Positions 46,139 to 55,276 of a DNA stretch of 64,000 nt are shown piece after piece. The stretch is from UBA11403 sp963784615 (GTDB lineage Bacteria; Pseudomonadota; Gammaproteobacteria; Legionellales; Legionellaceae). Position numbers and translations under genes: made by a program. Position 1 is the first letter of the stretch. Each line of letters begins with the position of its first letter. Below the pieces are notes generated by a model. That model was not told the origin of the DNA and made no database searches. It saw only the letters and a program-made list of their open reading frames with translations. The DNA is taken from positions 682,001 to 746,000 of the forward strand of contig CAWASG010000001.1 of the NCBI GenBank assembly GCA_963784615.1, written 5' to 3'.

Positions 46139-46210
46139 TAAAATGCTTCTTATTTACCCTAAATGATGATATAATGACTCAAATCATTTTATTTTAGGGT
46201 GTTCATTATT

Positions 46211-46945
46211 ATGGCTAATAAACTGAATCTTATCTATGCAAAAAGTAACTCAACTTTTTTCTCAAATATTACCGATTTACGCTCAATAATTAGCAGTGGC
46301 AAGAAAGAAGAAAAGACTTATACCTTTACCGTCAAAGATGAAACAGAGATAGGACGGGGTAGGAGTTATGCATTTTTTGATGAGCTAGAACAGGAAGGCA
46401 TTACGATTAGCACCAATAGTATTCGCCTCGGTTTATCCTCTAGGGGCATTACAGATACTGCATTCCAAAACAAAATTCTAATTATGATATTGCAAAGTAA
46501 AATGGGTGTTCAATTTCCAATTGGGCCCGCATTGCCCAAGTACTTACAAACCATGCAAAATCAATACACCATTTTATTAAACCGAAATTGGAACATTAAA
46601 TTAGACGTGGATAGTAGCGACACTGTTTCGTTGGCTATGAATTTCGTCTATGACCTCATAGACGAACATACAGCTGACAGGACTCCAATGGTTGAAGCAT
46701 GCATTAAAATAAACATAACATTAGGTGACGTGGTCATCGACGATTTCAGCTTAACTATGCTCTCTGAAAGTCCTGTCGCTACAGAGATCTATAATCATCT
46801 GGAAGAAAACCAGCAAAATATCTTAATGAAAATCATCACCTTTATCTTGCATGCGCTTGGGTTTAATGATGAGCTGATACTAGAGAAAAGTGAACCTGAA
46901 GAACGTGGTTGGGGGCGCCCAAGTACCTTCGGTACCAACAGCTGA
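46211..46945 (+). CDS. Orphan protein, C-terminus derived from a repeat
   Basis: Not recognised. ATG 46211 gives 244 residues; a GTG at 46199 would add four. No signal peptide and no membrane segment; a mix of short helices and strands (KLNLIYAKSNSTFFSNI, IKLDVDSSDTVSLAMNFVYDL). The last six to eight codons (STFGTNS and the TGA stop) read the start of the family D repeat at 46921, so the original 3' end may have been replaced. An effector role is possible from context only. Confidence 0.65.
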   Translation: MANKLNLIYAKSNSTFFSNITDLRSIISSGKKEEKTYTFTVKDETEIGRGRSYAFFDELEQEGITISTNSIRLGLSSRGITDTAFQNKILIMILQSKMGVQFPIGPALPKYLQTMQNQYTILLNRNWNIKLDVDSSDTVSLAMNFVYDLIDEHTADRTPMVEACIKINITLGDVVIDDFSLTMLSESPVATEIYNHLEENQQNILMKIITFILHALGFNDELILEKSEPEERGWGRPSTFGTNS

Positions 46946-47097
46946 TATGAACTTGCCGGTCGCGTCGTTACGAACAGGCCAGTACCTTCGGTACAAACAG
47001 CCAACATGAACTTGCAGGTCGCGTCGTTGCGAGGCACGAAGCAATCCAGAGAACAAAGCTTCGAACCCCTGGATTGCTTCGTGCCTCGCAACGACGC
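46921..47097. repeat. Repeat family D, copy 2, with duplicated leader
   Basis: Two direct 59-bp copies of the leader (46920-46978 and 46980-47038, starting AGTACCTTCGGTAC), then a perfect 28-bp inverted repeat (47021-47048 and 47070-47097, starting GCGTCGTTGCGAGGC). Between here and 47441 there is only a weak hydrophobic open frame (47239-47358), not supported as a gene. Confidence 0.85.
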
Positions 47098-47441
47098 CTG
47101 ATAAAACATTGCACAAATGATTAGAAGCTATCGCTTGAGCTGGGCACACCATCTACATTTTCAGTGGGTCATTCTGTATTGCGGACTATATCTGCATATG
47201 CTAGTATTTATAACACCTTATTTTTAAATAATTTCATCATGTATCATCACAGCAACACACAACTGAATAACACCTTGTTCAGCACCCAAGTGGTCGTTGT
47301 TGCTCCTGCTTCTATTTCTTTATTAGTGATCATTCTTACCTTGGGCTCTTTCGCCTAGTTGGGATCACGTGTCTGTGCCTTACTAGGCGCAAACTTATCG
47401 CAGACGTGAACACAACTCAGCTTTCAATTTTGGAGATCCAA

Positions 47442-48263
47442 ATGACGAACAATACTAAACGTTCAAAACGCAGTACATTTTTTGATTGTATGACTCACCC
47501 CATCGTTAGAGGTTCAATCATGGGTTCCGGTGTTATGTTTTGGGTTACGCCTGGTCTCAACATCGTGACATCCATGTCAACAAACGCTCCCATGCCTTGG
47601 TCCCAACCATTTACTGGATGGCAGCCTCTTGTCGTCTCTGGTGTCGTCGGTTACGCAACAAGTTTTGCTGTCAAAAACTTGCTTGGGGATCCAGAAGGAA
47701 AAAAAACCTCAATATCCGCAACTGCTGGCGCCATCTCAGGCATAGCCATTTGTCCGTTTGAATGTGTCAATGTGAATCATCAAGGACGTGCCGGTTCTAC
47801 AGTCAATACCGCGCGCGTGATGTTTAAACATCACGGTTATACTGGATTCTTCCATGGAACAACGATGATGATGGCACGTGAAAGTGCTTGGTTCACGACG
47901 CTTATGGCAGTTCCAAGGATAAGCCAAAACCTTCAAGAATCAGGCTACAATAAGGCCGCAGCTGATGCATTTTCTTTGATCGTTACAGCTTGTTTGTTCG
48001 GTTTTATCAGCACTCCCATTAACCGTTTGCGAATCATGAAGCAAAGTGGAATGACAACGGACGGAAACCCACCAAGCTATAAGCAATTGGCAGTCAATCT
48101 ATTTCAGGAGCATCCTGACAAAAATGTTCTGGAAAAAGTAACACGATCGGTGTTTAAGGGAGCCGGTGCGAGATCAGCCACCGCTGCTGTTGCTGGTACA
48201 CTATTCTATTATGGTAGTGAGCAATATGATCGCATCGTTTCTGAAAACAGGTGCACGCCATAA
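47442..48263 (+). CDS. Mitochondrial-carrier-family-like protein (LncP-like)
   Basis: Mitochondrial carriers are eukaryotic six-helix transporters; Legionella pneumophila exports one (LncP) to mitochondria. From ATG 47442, behind GGAG, 273 residues show threefold periodicity: carrier-type proline motifs at residues 20 (THPIVRG), 105 (CPFECVN) and 192 (TPINRLRIMKQ), 85-87 apart, with the downstream GYTGFFHGTTMMMARESAW and VFKGAGARSATAA...FYYGSEQY blocks that close carrier repeats. The signature PxDxxK/R is degraded in repeats 1 and 2, so the substrate may be unusual. Horizontal gain from a eukaryotic host is the likely origin. Confidence 0.8.
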   Translation: MTNNTKRSKRSTFFDCMTHPIVRGSIMGSGVMFWVTPGLNIVTSMSTNAPMPWSQPFTGWQPLVVSGVVGYATSFAVKNLLGDPEGKKTSISATAGAISGIAICPFECVNVNHQGRAGSTVNTARVMFKHHGYTGFFHGTTMMMARESAWFTTLMAVPRISQNLQESGYNKAAADAFSLIVTACLFGFISTPINRLRIMKQSGMTTDGNPPSYKQLAVNLFQEHPDKNVLEKVTRSVFKGAGARSATAAVAGTLFYYGSEQYDRIVSENRCTP

Positions 48264-48335
48264 ATCATTGAGAGCAGCCAAACCCATGTGGAGATAAACA
48301 TCGGAGAGTGAACTTTTCCAATCCCTTCCACTGCT

Positions 48336-48424
48336 CCACTCCCTAACGGTCGTGGCTCGGATTCCGAATCACGACCAGATTCCCAGGCGCAATCGGAATC
48401 CGAGCCACGACCGTTAGGGAGTGG
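48336..48424. repeat. 32-bp perfect inverted repeat
   Basis: CCACTCCCTAACGGTCGTGG... at 48336-48367 and its exact complement at 48393-48424 around a 25-nt loop, between two convergent genes. No T-run follows. Confidence 0.85.
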
Positions 48425-48455
48425 AAATTTTATCCATATTGTGAAACTTATTAGA

Positions 48456-48480
48456 AGATGCTCTTAAGAGCATCTCTTTT
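48456..48480 (+). terminator. Possible terminator of the carrier gene
   Basis: AGATGCTC-TTAA-GAGCATCT forms an 8-bp stem with a 4-nt loop, followed by CTTTT. Confidence 0.5.
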
Positions 48481-49663
48481 AAAATGCCTCGAAAATAGCA
48501 GCTGCACCCATGCCCGTCCCGATGCACATTGTCACCATGCCATAGCGTTTTTTTATGCGGCGTAATCCATGTAAAAGAGTTGCTGTTCTAATTGCGCCAG
48601 TGGCACCTAATGGATGTCCCAAGGCAATTGCACCACCTAACGGATTAACCTTGTCACGCGGCAAATCGAGTTCTTTAATAACAGCCAATGATTGAGCGGC
48701 GAAAGCCTCATTGAGTTCAATCCAGTCGATTTGTGACAGGGTTAAACCCGCCCTTTTTAATGCCAGCGGGATCGCTTTAATAGGACCGATTCCCATGATT
48801 TCTGGTGGCACCCCCGCGACTGCATAACTCAATAAACGGCCAATGGGTTTTAAATTATATTGCTTTAATGCGTCATCATTCGCTAATAAAGCAAGCCCAG
48901 CACCGTCGCTCATTTGCGAGCTATTGCCTGCGGTCACTGTGCCTCTTGCAGCAAATACGGGTTTTAGTTTGGCAATCGCCTCATAAGAAGTATCCGCGCG
49001 CGGGCCCTCGTCATTGGATATAAGACGTTTGCTAATGGATAACGCTGAGTCGCTTAAAGCAAGATGGCGCTCTGTGAGTTCAAACGGCGAGATTTCTGCT
49101 TTAAAATCACCTTGTTGCTGTGCTTGCACGGCTCTTCGATGACTTTCTGCTGCGAACTCGTCCTGCTGTTCGCGTGAGATCTCCCAACGCTTGGCGACAA
49201 GTTCTGCTGTCATCCCCATGCCATAGGCAATCGCAACATGCTCATTTTGGAAAATTGCAGGATTAGCGGTGTATTTATTTCCGCCCAGCGGGACCATCGA
49301 CATGCTTTCCACACCACCGGCTAAAGCAAGTGACATATCACCTTGGTTGATCGATGCAGCAGCGGTTGCGATGCTTTGTACGCCCGATGAACAAAAGCGG
49401 TTGATCGTCATAGCCGGAACGGATTGTGGTAAATCTGCCAATAAGGATGCGATTCGTGCAACGTTCATGCCTTGCTCTGCTTCGGGCATCGCGCAGCCGA
49501 TGACGACGTCGCCGATGGCATTCCAATCTACGGACTGATTATTGTTTTTAATGCTCTTGATGCAATGCACCAACAGATCGTCGGGTAGTGTATGCCGAAA
49601 TACGCCTCTGGGTGCTTTACCGACGGGTGTGCGAGTGGCGTCTACTATATATACGTTTGTCAT
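48479..49663 (-). CDS. fadA: Acetyl-CoA acyltransferase (thiolase)
   Basis: Cleaves 3-ketoacyl-CoA with CoA in the last step of beta-oxidation. From ATG 49663, behind AGGAGA, 394 residues: nucleophile cysteine in NRFCSSGVQSIATA (near 86), GGVESMSMVP, and the C-terminal GHPLGATGA and CIGTGMGAA motifs with the His and second Cys. The TTG at 49669 is an unneeded extension. Next to the FadN-type gene with a repeat hairpin between. The symbol is by role; substrate length is not known. Confidence 0.92.
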   Translation of the reverse strand: MTNVYIVDATRTPVGKAPRGVFRHTLPDDLLVHCIKSIKNNNQSVDWNAIGDVVIGCAMPEAEQGMNVARIASLLADLPQSVPAMTINRFCSSGVQSIATAAASINQGDMSLALAGGVESMSMVPLGGNKYTANPAIFQNEHVAIAYGMGMTAELVAKRWEISREQQDEFAAESHRRAVQAQQQGDFKAEISPFELTERHLALSDSALSISKRLISNDEGPRADTSYEAIAKLKPVFAARGTVTAGNSSQMSDGAGLALLANDDALKQYNLKPIGRLLSYAVAGVPPEIMGIGPIKAIPLALKRAGLTLSQIDWIELNEAFAAQSLAVIKELDLPRDKVNPLGGAIALGHPLGATGAIRTATLLHGLRRIKKRYGMVTMCIGTGMGAAAIFEAF

Positions 49664-49684
49664 GGTCAATTCTCCTAAATCGCA

Positions 49685-49749
49685 GATTGGGTTGAATGGT
49701 GGGCACGTCGCTATGCTCCTTTGCCCACCCTACCGCTCAACCCAACCTA
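49685..49749. repeat. Hairpin repeat related to family A (divergent centre)
   Basis: TTGGGTTGAATGGTGGGC and GCCCACCCTACCGCTCAACC pair imperfectly. The ends match family A, but the centre is different. In the gap between two operon genes. Confidence 0.65.
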
Positions 49750-49756
49750 TGGGTCC

Positions 49757-52105
49757 CTAATTTCGTAATGGTTTGCCTGTTTCCAAAATCGCCTGAATGC
49801 GCGCTTGAGTCAATGGTGTTTGTGACAGGGTCATGAACGCTTCTCTTTCTAATTTAAGCATCCACGCATCGTCCACCAGTTGACCTTCATTCACATCACC
49901 GCCGCAGATAACATGCGCCAACTGATTCGCCATAAAATAATCATGCTGAGAAATAAAACCGCCCTCTAACCAATTGATTAAACCCACTTGCAGGCGAGCT
50001 TTACCCTCAACTCCGGCGACTGGAAAGCGTCCAGCAATCGGCGCGGTATAGTTCATGGCGCGTAACAACTTAATTTGCGCAATCGCAGCATAGAGCACTT
50101 CATCAGCATGCATGACCCATTGATCAGTCCGCTTCAAATAGCCGCGATGCATGGCATCAGGCGCACTGCTGGCAACCGTTGCCGTAGCGATCTGTTCAAA
50201 ATATTTTTGAATGTAGGTCATCAAATCACCACCCTGCGCCTTCATGGCAGCACGCCTCGCAAATGTTCGCGTACCAGCGCCAGCAGGAATGAGGCCAACG
50301 CCCACTTCAACCAAGCCTGGATATGACTCAAATGCGGCAACCGTCACATCGCATTGCAACATCAACTCACATCCACCCCCTAATGCTCGACCACGAAGTG
50401 CTGCGACTGTGGGAATTGGCGTGTATTTTAATCGTAAGGCGAGGTTCTGAATGGTCTCTACCATGGTTTCCAGCTGTTTGTATTGATTGGTTTGAATCAA
50501 GCCAAACACTTGTCGCAGATCTGCGCCAGATGAGAAGTTAAGTGGATCATGCTGATAGAGGATCAAGCCCATATTGAGCCGTTCGGCGTGATCTATTGCA
50601 TGATTAAGGCCATCCAGTACTGATTGCCCTATAGTATTGGATTTCGTTTTGAAATAAACCATGGCTACATTGTCTTCAAGACTACATAGACAGACACCGT
50701 CATTCTCAAACATAATATTCGGAAGAATTTTAGGTGCTTTGATAGCACTGCTGGGTAACAATTGACGTTGATATACAGGTAATTGACTGTTGCCTTCAAA
50801 CGTATTGCTTACGGGGGAAAAAGCACGCCCCTCATCATCATAAAAGGCATTCAGCTTTTTGAGCCATTCCGGTAAGGCCGGCCCAGGGTTGACAGCAATA
50901 CACTCGCACATCTGGCTTAAACCCGCATCCTGCCAGGTTTCAAACGGCCCATATTGCCAACCAAAGCCCCAACGCATGGCCAGATCAACCTCACGAACGG
51001 TATGTGCGATGTCTTTCAAATGGAATGCTGAGTAGTGGAATACATCTCGAAAACACGCGGTGAGAAATTGTGCTTGGGGATTTTTGGAACTCATGAGTAG
51101 TTGCATCCGTTCTTCTGGATTTGTACTCTTCATGATGGTTTTCACCTCATCATTAACCCCTTTGTCCGACACTCGATAATCACCCAAACTGACATCATAG
51201 ACTTCGATGACTTTGCCTTTTTTACGATAAATACCTTGCCCTGATTTCTGTCCAAGATGGCCTTGACTGATGAGCTGGTTTAACCAATCAGGCAGCTTGA
51301 ATAACGCATGCCATGGATCACTTTCAAGTTGCGTTTGCATGGTATACACCACATGCTGCATGGTATCTAAACCCACTACATCCATGGTTCTAAACGTGGC
51401 CGACTTGGGACGACCAAGCAACGTTCCTGTTAATGCATCGACTTCATCAAAACCAAGGCCAAAAGCATCGGCATGATGAAGGGTACTCAGGAGTGAAAAC
51501 ACGCCAATGCGATTGGCAATAAAATTAGGCGTATCTTTGGCGCGCACCACGCCTTTTCCCAGAAAGCTGGTTAGCCATGTTTCGAGAAAATCTAATAAAT
51601 CTGGCGCGGTTGTCGTTGCAGGTATTAACTCCGCAAGATGCATATAGCGCGGCGGGTTAAAAAAATGTACCCCGCAAAAACGACTACGCAGCTGTGCTGG
51701 CAACACTGAGGCCAAGGCATTAATGCTTAAACCGGATGTGTTGCTCACAAGAATCGCGTCTGAATTAAGATGAGGGGCAATCCGCTTATACAACGATTCT
51801 TTCCACTCCATGCGCTCGCCGATGGCCTCGATGACCAAATCGCAATGCGCTAAATCCGCGAGATTATCCTCGTAATTACATGCGATGAGCATCTCAGCTG
51901 TTTTCGATGTTGCAACAGGTGACGGTTTGAGTTTATTCAACTGCAGGATGGCTTTATCAATCAACGCATTATGGCCGCCTTTTTCCGCCGCTAAATCGAA
52001 CAACAACGTTTCAATACCTGCATTCACGCAATGCGCTGCAATCTGCGCACCCATCACGCCCGCGCCTAAAACGGCAATTTTTTTAATGTAAATCGGTTTC
52101 TTCAT
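49757..52105 (-). CDS. 3-hydroxyacyl-CoA dehydrogenase/enoyl-CoA hydratase, FadN type
   Basis: A two-function beta-oxidation enzyme of 782 residues. The order is dehydrogenase first (Rossmann IAVLGAGVMGAQIAAH near 9-24; SNTSGLSINALA; FCGVHFFNPPRYM), then hydratase (ALRGRALGGGCELMLQCDV, GVGLIPAGAGT). That is the arrangement of Bacillus FadN, reverse of E. coli FadB. ATG at 52105 behind AGGATAA, 5 bp after the aldehyde dehydrogenase stop. Works with the thiolase encoded downstream. Confidence 0.92.
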   Translation of the reverse strand: MKKPIYIKKIAVLGAGVMGAQIAAHCVNAGIETLLFDLAAEKGGHNALIDKAILQLNKLKPSPVATSKTAEMLIACNYEDNLADLAHCDLVIEAIGERMEWKESLYKRIAPHLNSDAILVSNTSGLSINALASVLPAQLRSRFCGVHFFNPPRYMHLAELIPATTTAPDLLDFLETWLTSFLGKGVVRAKDTPNFIANRIGVFSLLSTLHHADAFGLGFDEVDALTGTLLGRPKSATFRTMDVVGLDTMQHVVYTMQTQLESDPWHALFKLPDWLNQLISQGHLGQKSGQGIYRKKGKVIEVYDVSLGDYRVSDKGVNDEVKTIMKSTNPEERMQLLMSSKNPQAQFLTACFRDVFHYSAFHLKDIAHTVREVDLAMRWGFGWQYGPFETWQDAGLSQMCECIAVNPGPALPEWLKKLNAFYDDEGRAFSPVSNTFEGNSQLPVYQRQLLPSSAIKAPKILPNIMFENDGVCLCSLEDNVAMVYFKTKSNTIGQSVLDGLNHAIDHAERLNMGLILYQHDPLNFSSGADLRQVFGLIQTNQYKQLETMVETIQNLALRLKYTPIPTVAALRGRALGGGCELMLQCDVTVAAFESYPGLVEVGVGLIPAGAGTRTFARRAAMKAQGGDLMTYIQKYFEQIATATVASSAPDAMHRGYLKRTDQWVMHADEVLYAAIAQIKLLRAMNYTAPIAGRFPVAGVEGKARLQVGLINWLEGGFISQHDYFMANQLAHVICGGDVNEGQLVDDAWMLKLEREAFMTLSQTPLTQARIQAILETGKPLRN

Positions 52106-52110
52106 TATAC

Positions 52111-53631
52111 TTATCCTAAATTAAACTGAATCCCTTGTGCCAATGGCAGTTCATCGCCCCAATTGATGGTGTTTGTTTGGCGACGCATATAAGCTTTCCA
52201 CGCATCAGAGCCAGACTCACGCCCCCCTCCGGTCTCCTTTTCTCCTCCAAAAGCACCCCCAATCTCGGCACCTGATGTACCAATGTTAATATTTGCAATG
52301 CCGCAATCGCTACCGATTGCACTTAAAAAATGTTCTGCAACGTTTAATTGACGCGTAAATAAAGCGGAGGATAGGCCCTGAGGGACGTCATTATGCAGCT
52401 GAATCGCCTCTTCAGTTGACTCATAAGGAATCACATATAAAATAGGCGCAAATGTTTCAGTTTGTACAATGGGACAATCATTACGTAACCCAGCAATCAA
52501 TGTCGGTTGAACATAACACCCTTGACCTGAAATCACCTCACCGCCAAAGATCACTTGGCCGCCTGCCGCTTTAATGTCAGTTATGGCGTGTTGAAACGAT
52601 GCGACTGCTTGTTTATCAATCAAAGGCCCCATCAGATGATGAGGATCAAGTGGATTGCCAATCGTCACTTGCGAATAAGCATGTTTTAATTGCTGCAACA
52701 CAGCCTCATAAATCGCATGATGAACCAGTAAACGCCTGGTACTGGTGCACCGTTGACCCGCGGTACCAATCGCACCAAATACAATCGCCGGAATAGCAAT
52801 GTTTAAATCTGCCGATTCATCTAAAATAATCGCATTATTTCCGCCGAGTTCCAATATTGTTTTGCCCAGACGTGAGGCGACGCTCGTCGCAACCTGCCGC
52901 CCTACTTTCGTTGAACCCGTAAATGATATCAACGGTATACGGGAATCCTCAATCAAAACATTGGCGACATCATGCGACTCAGGAATCACCAAGCCAAAAA
53001 TATCTGGGCATTGGTTTTTCCGTAATACCTCACAACAAATGTGATGGACTGCAATCGCACACAGCGGTGTTTTTGAGGAAGGCTTCCATAACGTCACGTT
53101 TCCGCAAATCGCGGCAAGAAACGCATTCCAGGCCCAAACTGCAACGGGAAAATTAAACGCTGATATCACACCAACAATGCCATAAGGATGCCATTGTTCG
53201 TACATGCGGTGCATTGGCCGCTCTGAATGCATAGTTTTCCCGTAGAGCATACGTGACTGCCCCACGGCGAAATCAGCCATATCAATCATTTCCTGAACTT
53301 CACCATCACCTTCTTGCTTGGATTTCCCCATCTCCATCGACACAAGACTACCCAAGGCATCTTTATGCGCTCTTAGTACATCACCCATTTGACGAATAAT
53401 ATCGCCCCGCTTTGGTGCCGGTGTTGTTCGCCAGCTTAAAAAAGCCGTTTGAAGACGCGTCATCACGTGCTGATAATCGTCTGGTGTGCAGGGAGAAATG
53501 GCCGCTATCGTTTCAAGTGTTGCGGGATTGAGAGAATCCAGATGCGAAACGTGCTTGGTGCTCTGCCATTGAGATCCGCTATAAGCTCCGGGATTGACAT
53601 GCTTTATTTTTAACTGTTTTAAAATATCCAT
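52111..53631 (-). CDS. Aldehyde dehydrogenase, aminoadipate-semialdehyde type (ALDH7)
   Basis: NAD(P)-dependent aldehyde oxidation; ALDH7 enzymes turn 2-aminoadipate 6-semialdehyde (from lysine) into aminoadipate. 506 residues with the catalytic cysteine in GTAGQRCTSTRRL (near 290), glutamate in LELGGNNA, and ALDH7-like VISAFNFPVAVWAWN, GTSGAEIGGAFGGEKETGGGRESGSDAWK. Upstream on the same strand is a lysine/saccharopine dehydrogenase-like gene, which supports the lysine role. Alternative: an aldehyde dehydrogenase for lipid breakdown with the neighbouring fad genes. Confidence 0.88.
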   Translation of the reverse strand: MDILKQLKIKHVNPGAYSGSQWQSTKHVSHLDSLNPATLETIAAISPCTPDDYQHVMTRLQTAFLSWRTTPAPKRGDIIRQMGDVLRAHKDALGSLVSMEMGKSKQEGDGEVQEMIDMADFAVGQSRMLYGKTMHSERPMHRMYEQWHPYGIVGVISAFNFPVAVWAWNAFLAAICGNVTLWKPSSKTPLCAIAVHHICCEVLRKNQCPDIFGLVIPESHDVANVLIEDSRIPLISFTGSTKVGRQVATSVASRLGKTILELGGNNAIILDESADLNIAIPAIVFGAIGTAGQRCTSTRRLLVHHAIYEAVLQQLKHAYSQVTIGNPLDPHHLMGPLIDKQAVASFQHAITDIKAAGGQVIFGGEVISGQGCYVQPTLIAGLRNDCPIVQTETFAPILYVIPYESTEEAIQLHNDVPQGLSSALFTRQLNVAEHFLSAIGSDCGIANINIGTSGAEIGGAFGGEKETGGGRESGSDAWKAYMRRQTNTINWGDELPLAQGIQFNLG

Positions 53632-53673
53632 TTAAAATTGTGTTCTCCTGAAATATAGCACTGGTCGAGGAAC

Positions 53674-53806
53674 GGGGAAGGGCAAAAGATCGGGCAGGGG
53701 CACGGGCACGGGAATGAGCGCTACGCGAGTTTTTATATAAAAGCCGCGTAGCGTACATTCACGTGAACGTGCCCCTGCCCGATCTTTTGCTTTTGCCCCT
53801 TCCCCT
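53674..53806. repeat. Long GC-rich inverted repeat
   Basis: Arms starting GGGGAAGGGCAAAAGATCGG (53674) and ending in the complement near 53806. The right arm has an extra TTTTGC copy. A second inner stem GCTACGCG/CGCGTAGC lies inside. It separates the lysine dehydrogenase and aldehyde dehydrogenase genes. Confidence 0.8.
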
Positions 53807-53813
53807 CCTCAAA

Positions 53814-54902
53814 TCAAACAAAATACTTCCCAAACCGATTTTCCAATACATCCGCTAACTGAAATTGCTCTTGAAGCACAAGTCCTTTGTAATCCTGCGG
53901 GGAGCTCAGCACTTTATCTACGACCACACAAAGACTGGAAGCGGTACACACTTGAATGGCAGACCACTGCATGCCATGAATCACTTGAGGGTAGATTTTT
54001 TTAAGATAGCTATTTTCGATTAACTCACCCTCTTTCATACCCTCAACACTGACATAAATAATCACAATGTCCTGATACGTTTTAGGAATAGCGCGTTCAA
54101 GTATACGCTTCAGTGTTTCTCGATCAGAATTTAACTTCAAATCGTTCATCAGGAAATGCATTTTTTCACAGTGACCTGGGTAGCGAATGGTTTTGTAGTT
54201 CAATGTTTCAATTCGCCCCAAATAGCGCTCATCCAAACTACCCAAACCACCAGAGGTATTAAAGGCTTCATATTCACAACCGTCAATCATAATGGTCTCC
54301 ACACCCTCAAGAGGCGCTCGGATGACACGCCTTCCAGATTCAATGGCATAACAAGGATTGCCGTACTCATTAATCACACCATCTGTAGACCAGGTCAGAG
54401 AATAATTTAACCCATTGCTGGTTCGCTCTGGAAGTGCGCCAACACGTAACTTTGCATGGTGACAGACATCAAATTCGTTCATCAAACTATTCGCCACAAT
54501 ACTAATCAAACCGGGTGCCAAACCACATTGAGGAATGAATGCGGCGGAAGATTCTGATGACAATATTTTGATTGCAGTAGCCGTTGCAATATCTTCCGTC
54601 AAATCAAAATAATGCGTGCCTGAGGCTTTGGCTGCTTCTGCTACATGAGTATTCAGAAAGTAAGGAAGGCTTGAAATGACAGCAATGATTTTATGTTTTC
54701 GAATATAGGCTATTGTTGACTTACAATCTTTAAAATCCAAAGTAGCCGTTTCAATCTCAGGAATAGAACGTGTCACCCGCTCAGCATCTGCACCGGTGAA
54801 AACCTTGTCGACCAAATGAACTTTGTAATCCCCACTATCATTTAAAAGACAAGCAATTAAACTACCAATCTTCCCTGCACCGGCAACCATGACGTTATAC
54901 AT
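53814..54902 (-). CDS. Saccharopine dehydrogenase-family protein, probable lysine dehydrogenase
   Basis: 362 residues with an N-terminal NAD(P) fold (MVAGAGKIGSLIACLLNDSG, about 5-24) and the saccharopine dehydrogenase C-terminal segments (PQCGLAPGLISIVANSL, RVGALPERTSNGLNYSLTWSTDGVINEY). Members release the lysine epsilon or alpha amino group to give aminoadipate semialdehyde. With the ALDH7-type gene after it, lysine to aminoadipate oxidation is the simplest reading. Reducing lysine or making alternative carbon input is inferred. Confidence 0.82.
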   Translation of the reverse strand: MYNVMVAGAGKIGSLIACLLNDSGDYKVHLVDKVFTGADAERVTRSIPEIETATLDFKDCKSTIAYIRKHKIIAVISSLPYFLNTHVAEAAKASGTHYFDLTEDIATATAIKILSSESSAAFIPQCGLAPGLISIVANSLMNEFDVCHHAKLRVGALPERTSNGLNYSLTWSTDGVINEYGNPCYAIESGRRVIRAPLEGVETIMIDGCEYEAFNTSGGLGSLDERYLGRIETLNYKTIRYPGHCEKMHFLMNDLKLNSDRETLKRILERAIPKTYQDIVIIYVSVEGMKEGELIENSYLKKIYPQVIHGMQWSAIQVCTASSLCVVVDKVLSSPQDYKGLVLQEQFQLADVLENRFGKYFV

Positions 54903-55100
54903 AAAATCCCTCTTTTTATTGTGTGGAGCACATGCATTATCACCCTATTATACTGTGCGTGGCCAGAAAAGAAGTCAAGTTTCTACTGGTTAAACAAGGT
55001 AAACGCATCTTAATTAATATAGGACAATCAGGAGTTAAAAAGGCCACTGAATTTTGAAAAAAATCATGATGGCATTTCATTACACGACGATTTTGTTGGG

Positions 55101-55249
55101 CTACGTCCAAGAATCCTGCAGGTGAGTCGAATGTAGGTTGGGTTGAGCGAGAGCGAAGCCCAACAGGCCGGTAAATCAAATGCAGAATTGTGCTCATGCT
55201 TGTTGGGCTTCGCTCTCGCTCAACCCAACCTACGTCCAAGAATCCTGCA
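55101..55249. repeat. Hairpin repeat family A, copy flanked by a 20-bp direct repeat
   Basis: Arms 55133-55165 and 55201-55233 (GCGAGAGCG type, 35-nt loop). CTACGTCCAAGAATCCTGCA occurs at 55101-55120 and again at 55230-55249. Region 54903-55276 holds no gene. Confidence 0.85.
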
Positions 55250-55276
55250 AGACAGTTGCTACTCCGATTAATTTCC

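Noticed and set aside
47239..47358. 39-codon frame with a hydrophobic C-terminus
   Set aside because: No ribosome site; a run of valines and leucines can arise by chance in AT-rich intergenic DNA.
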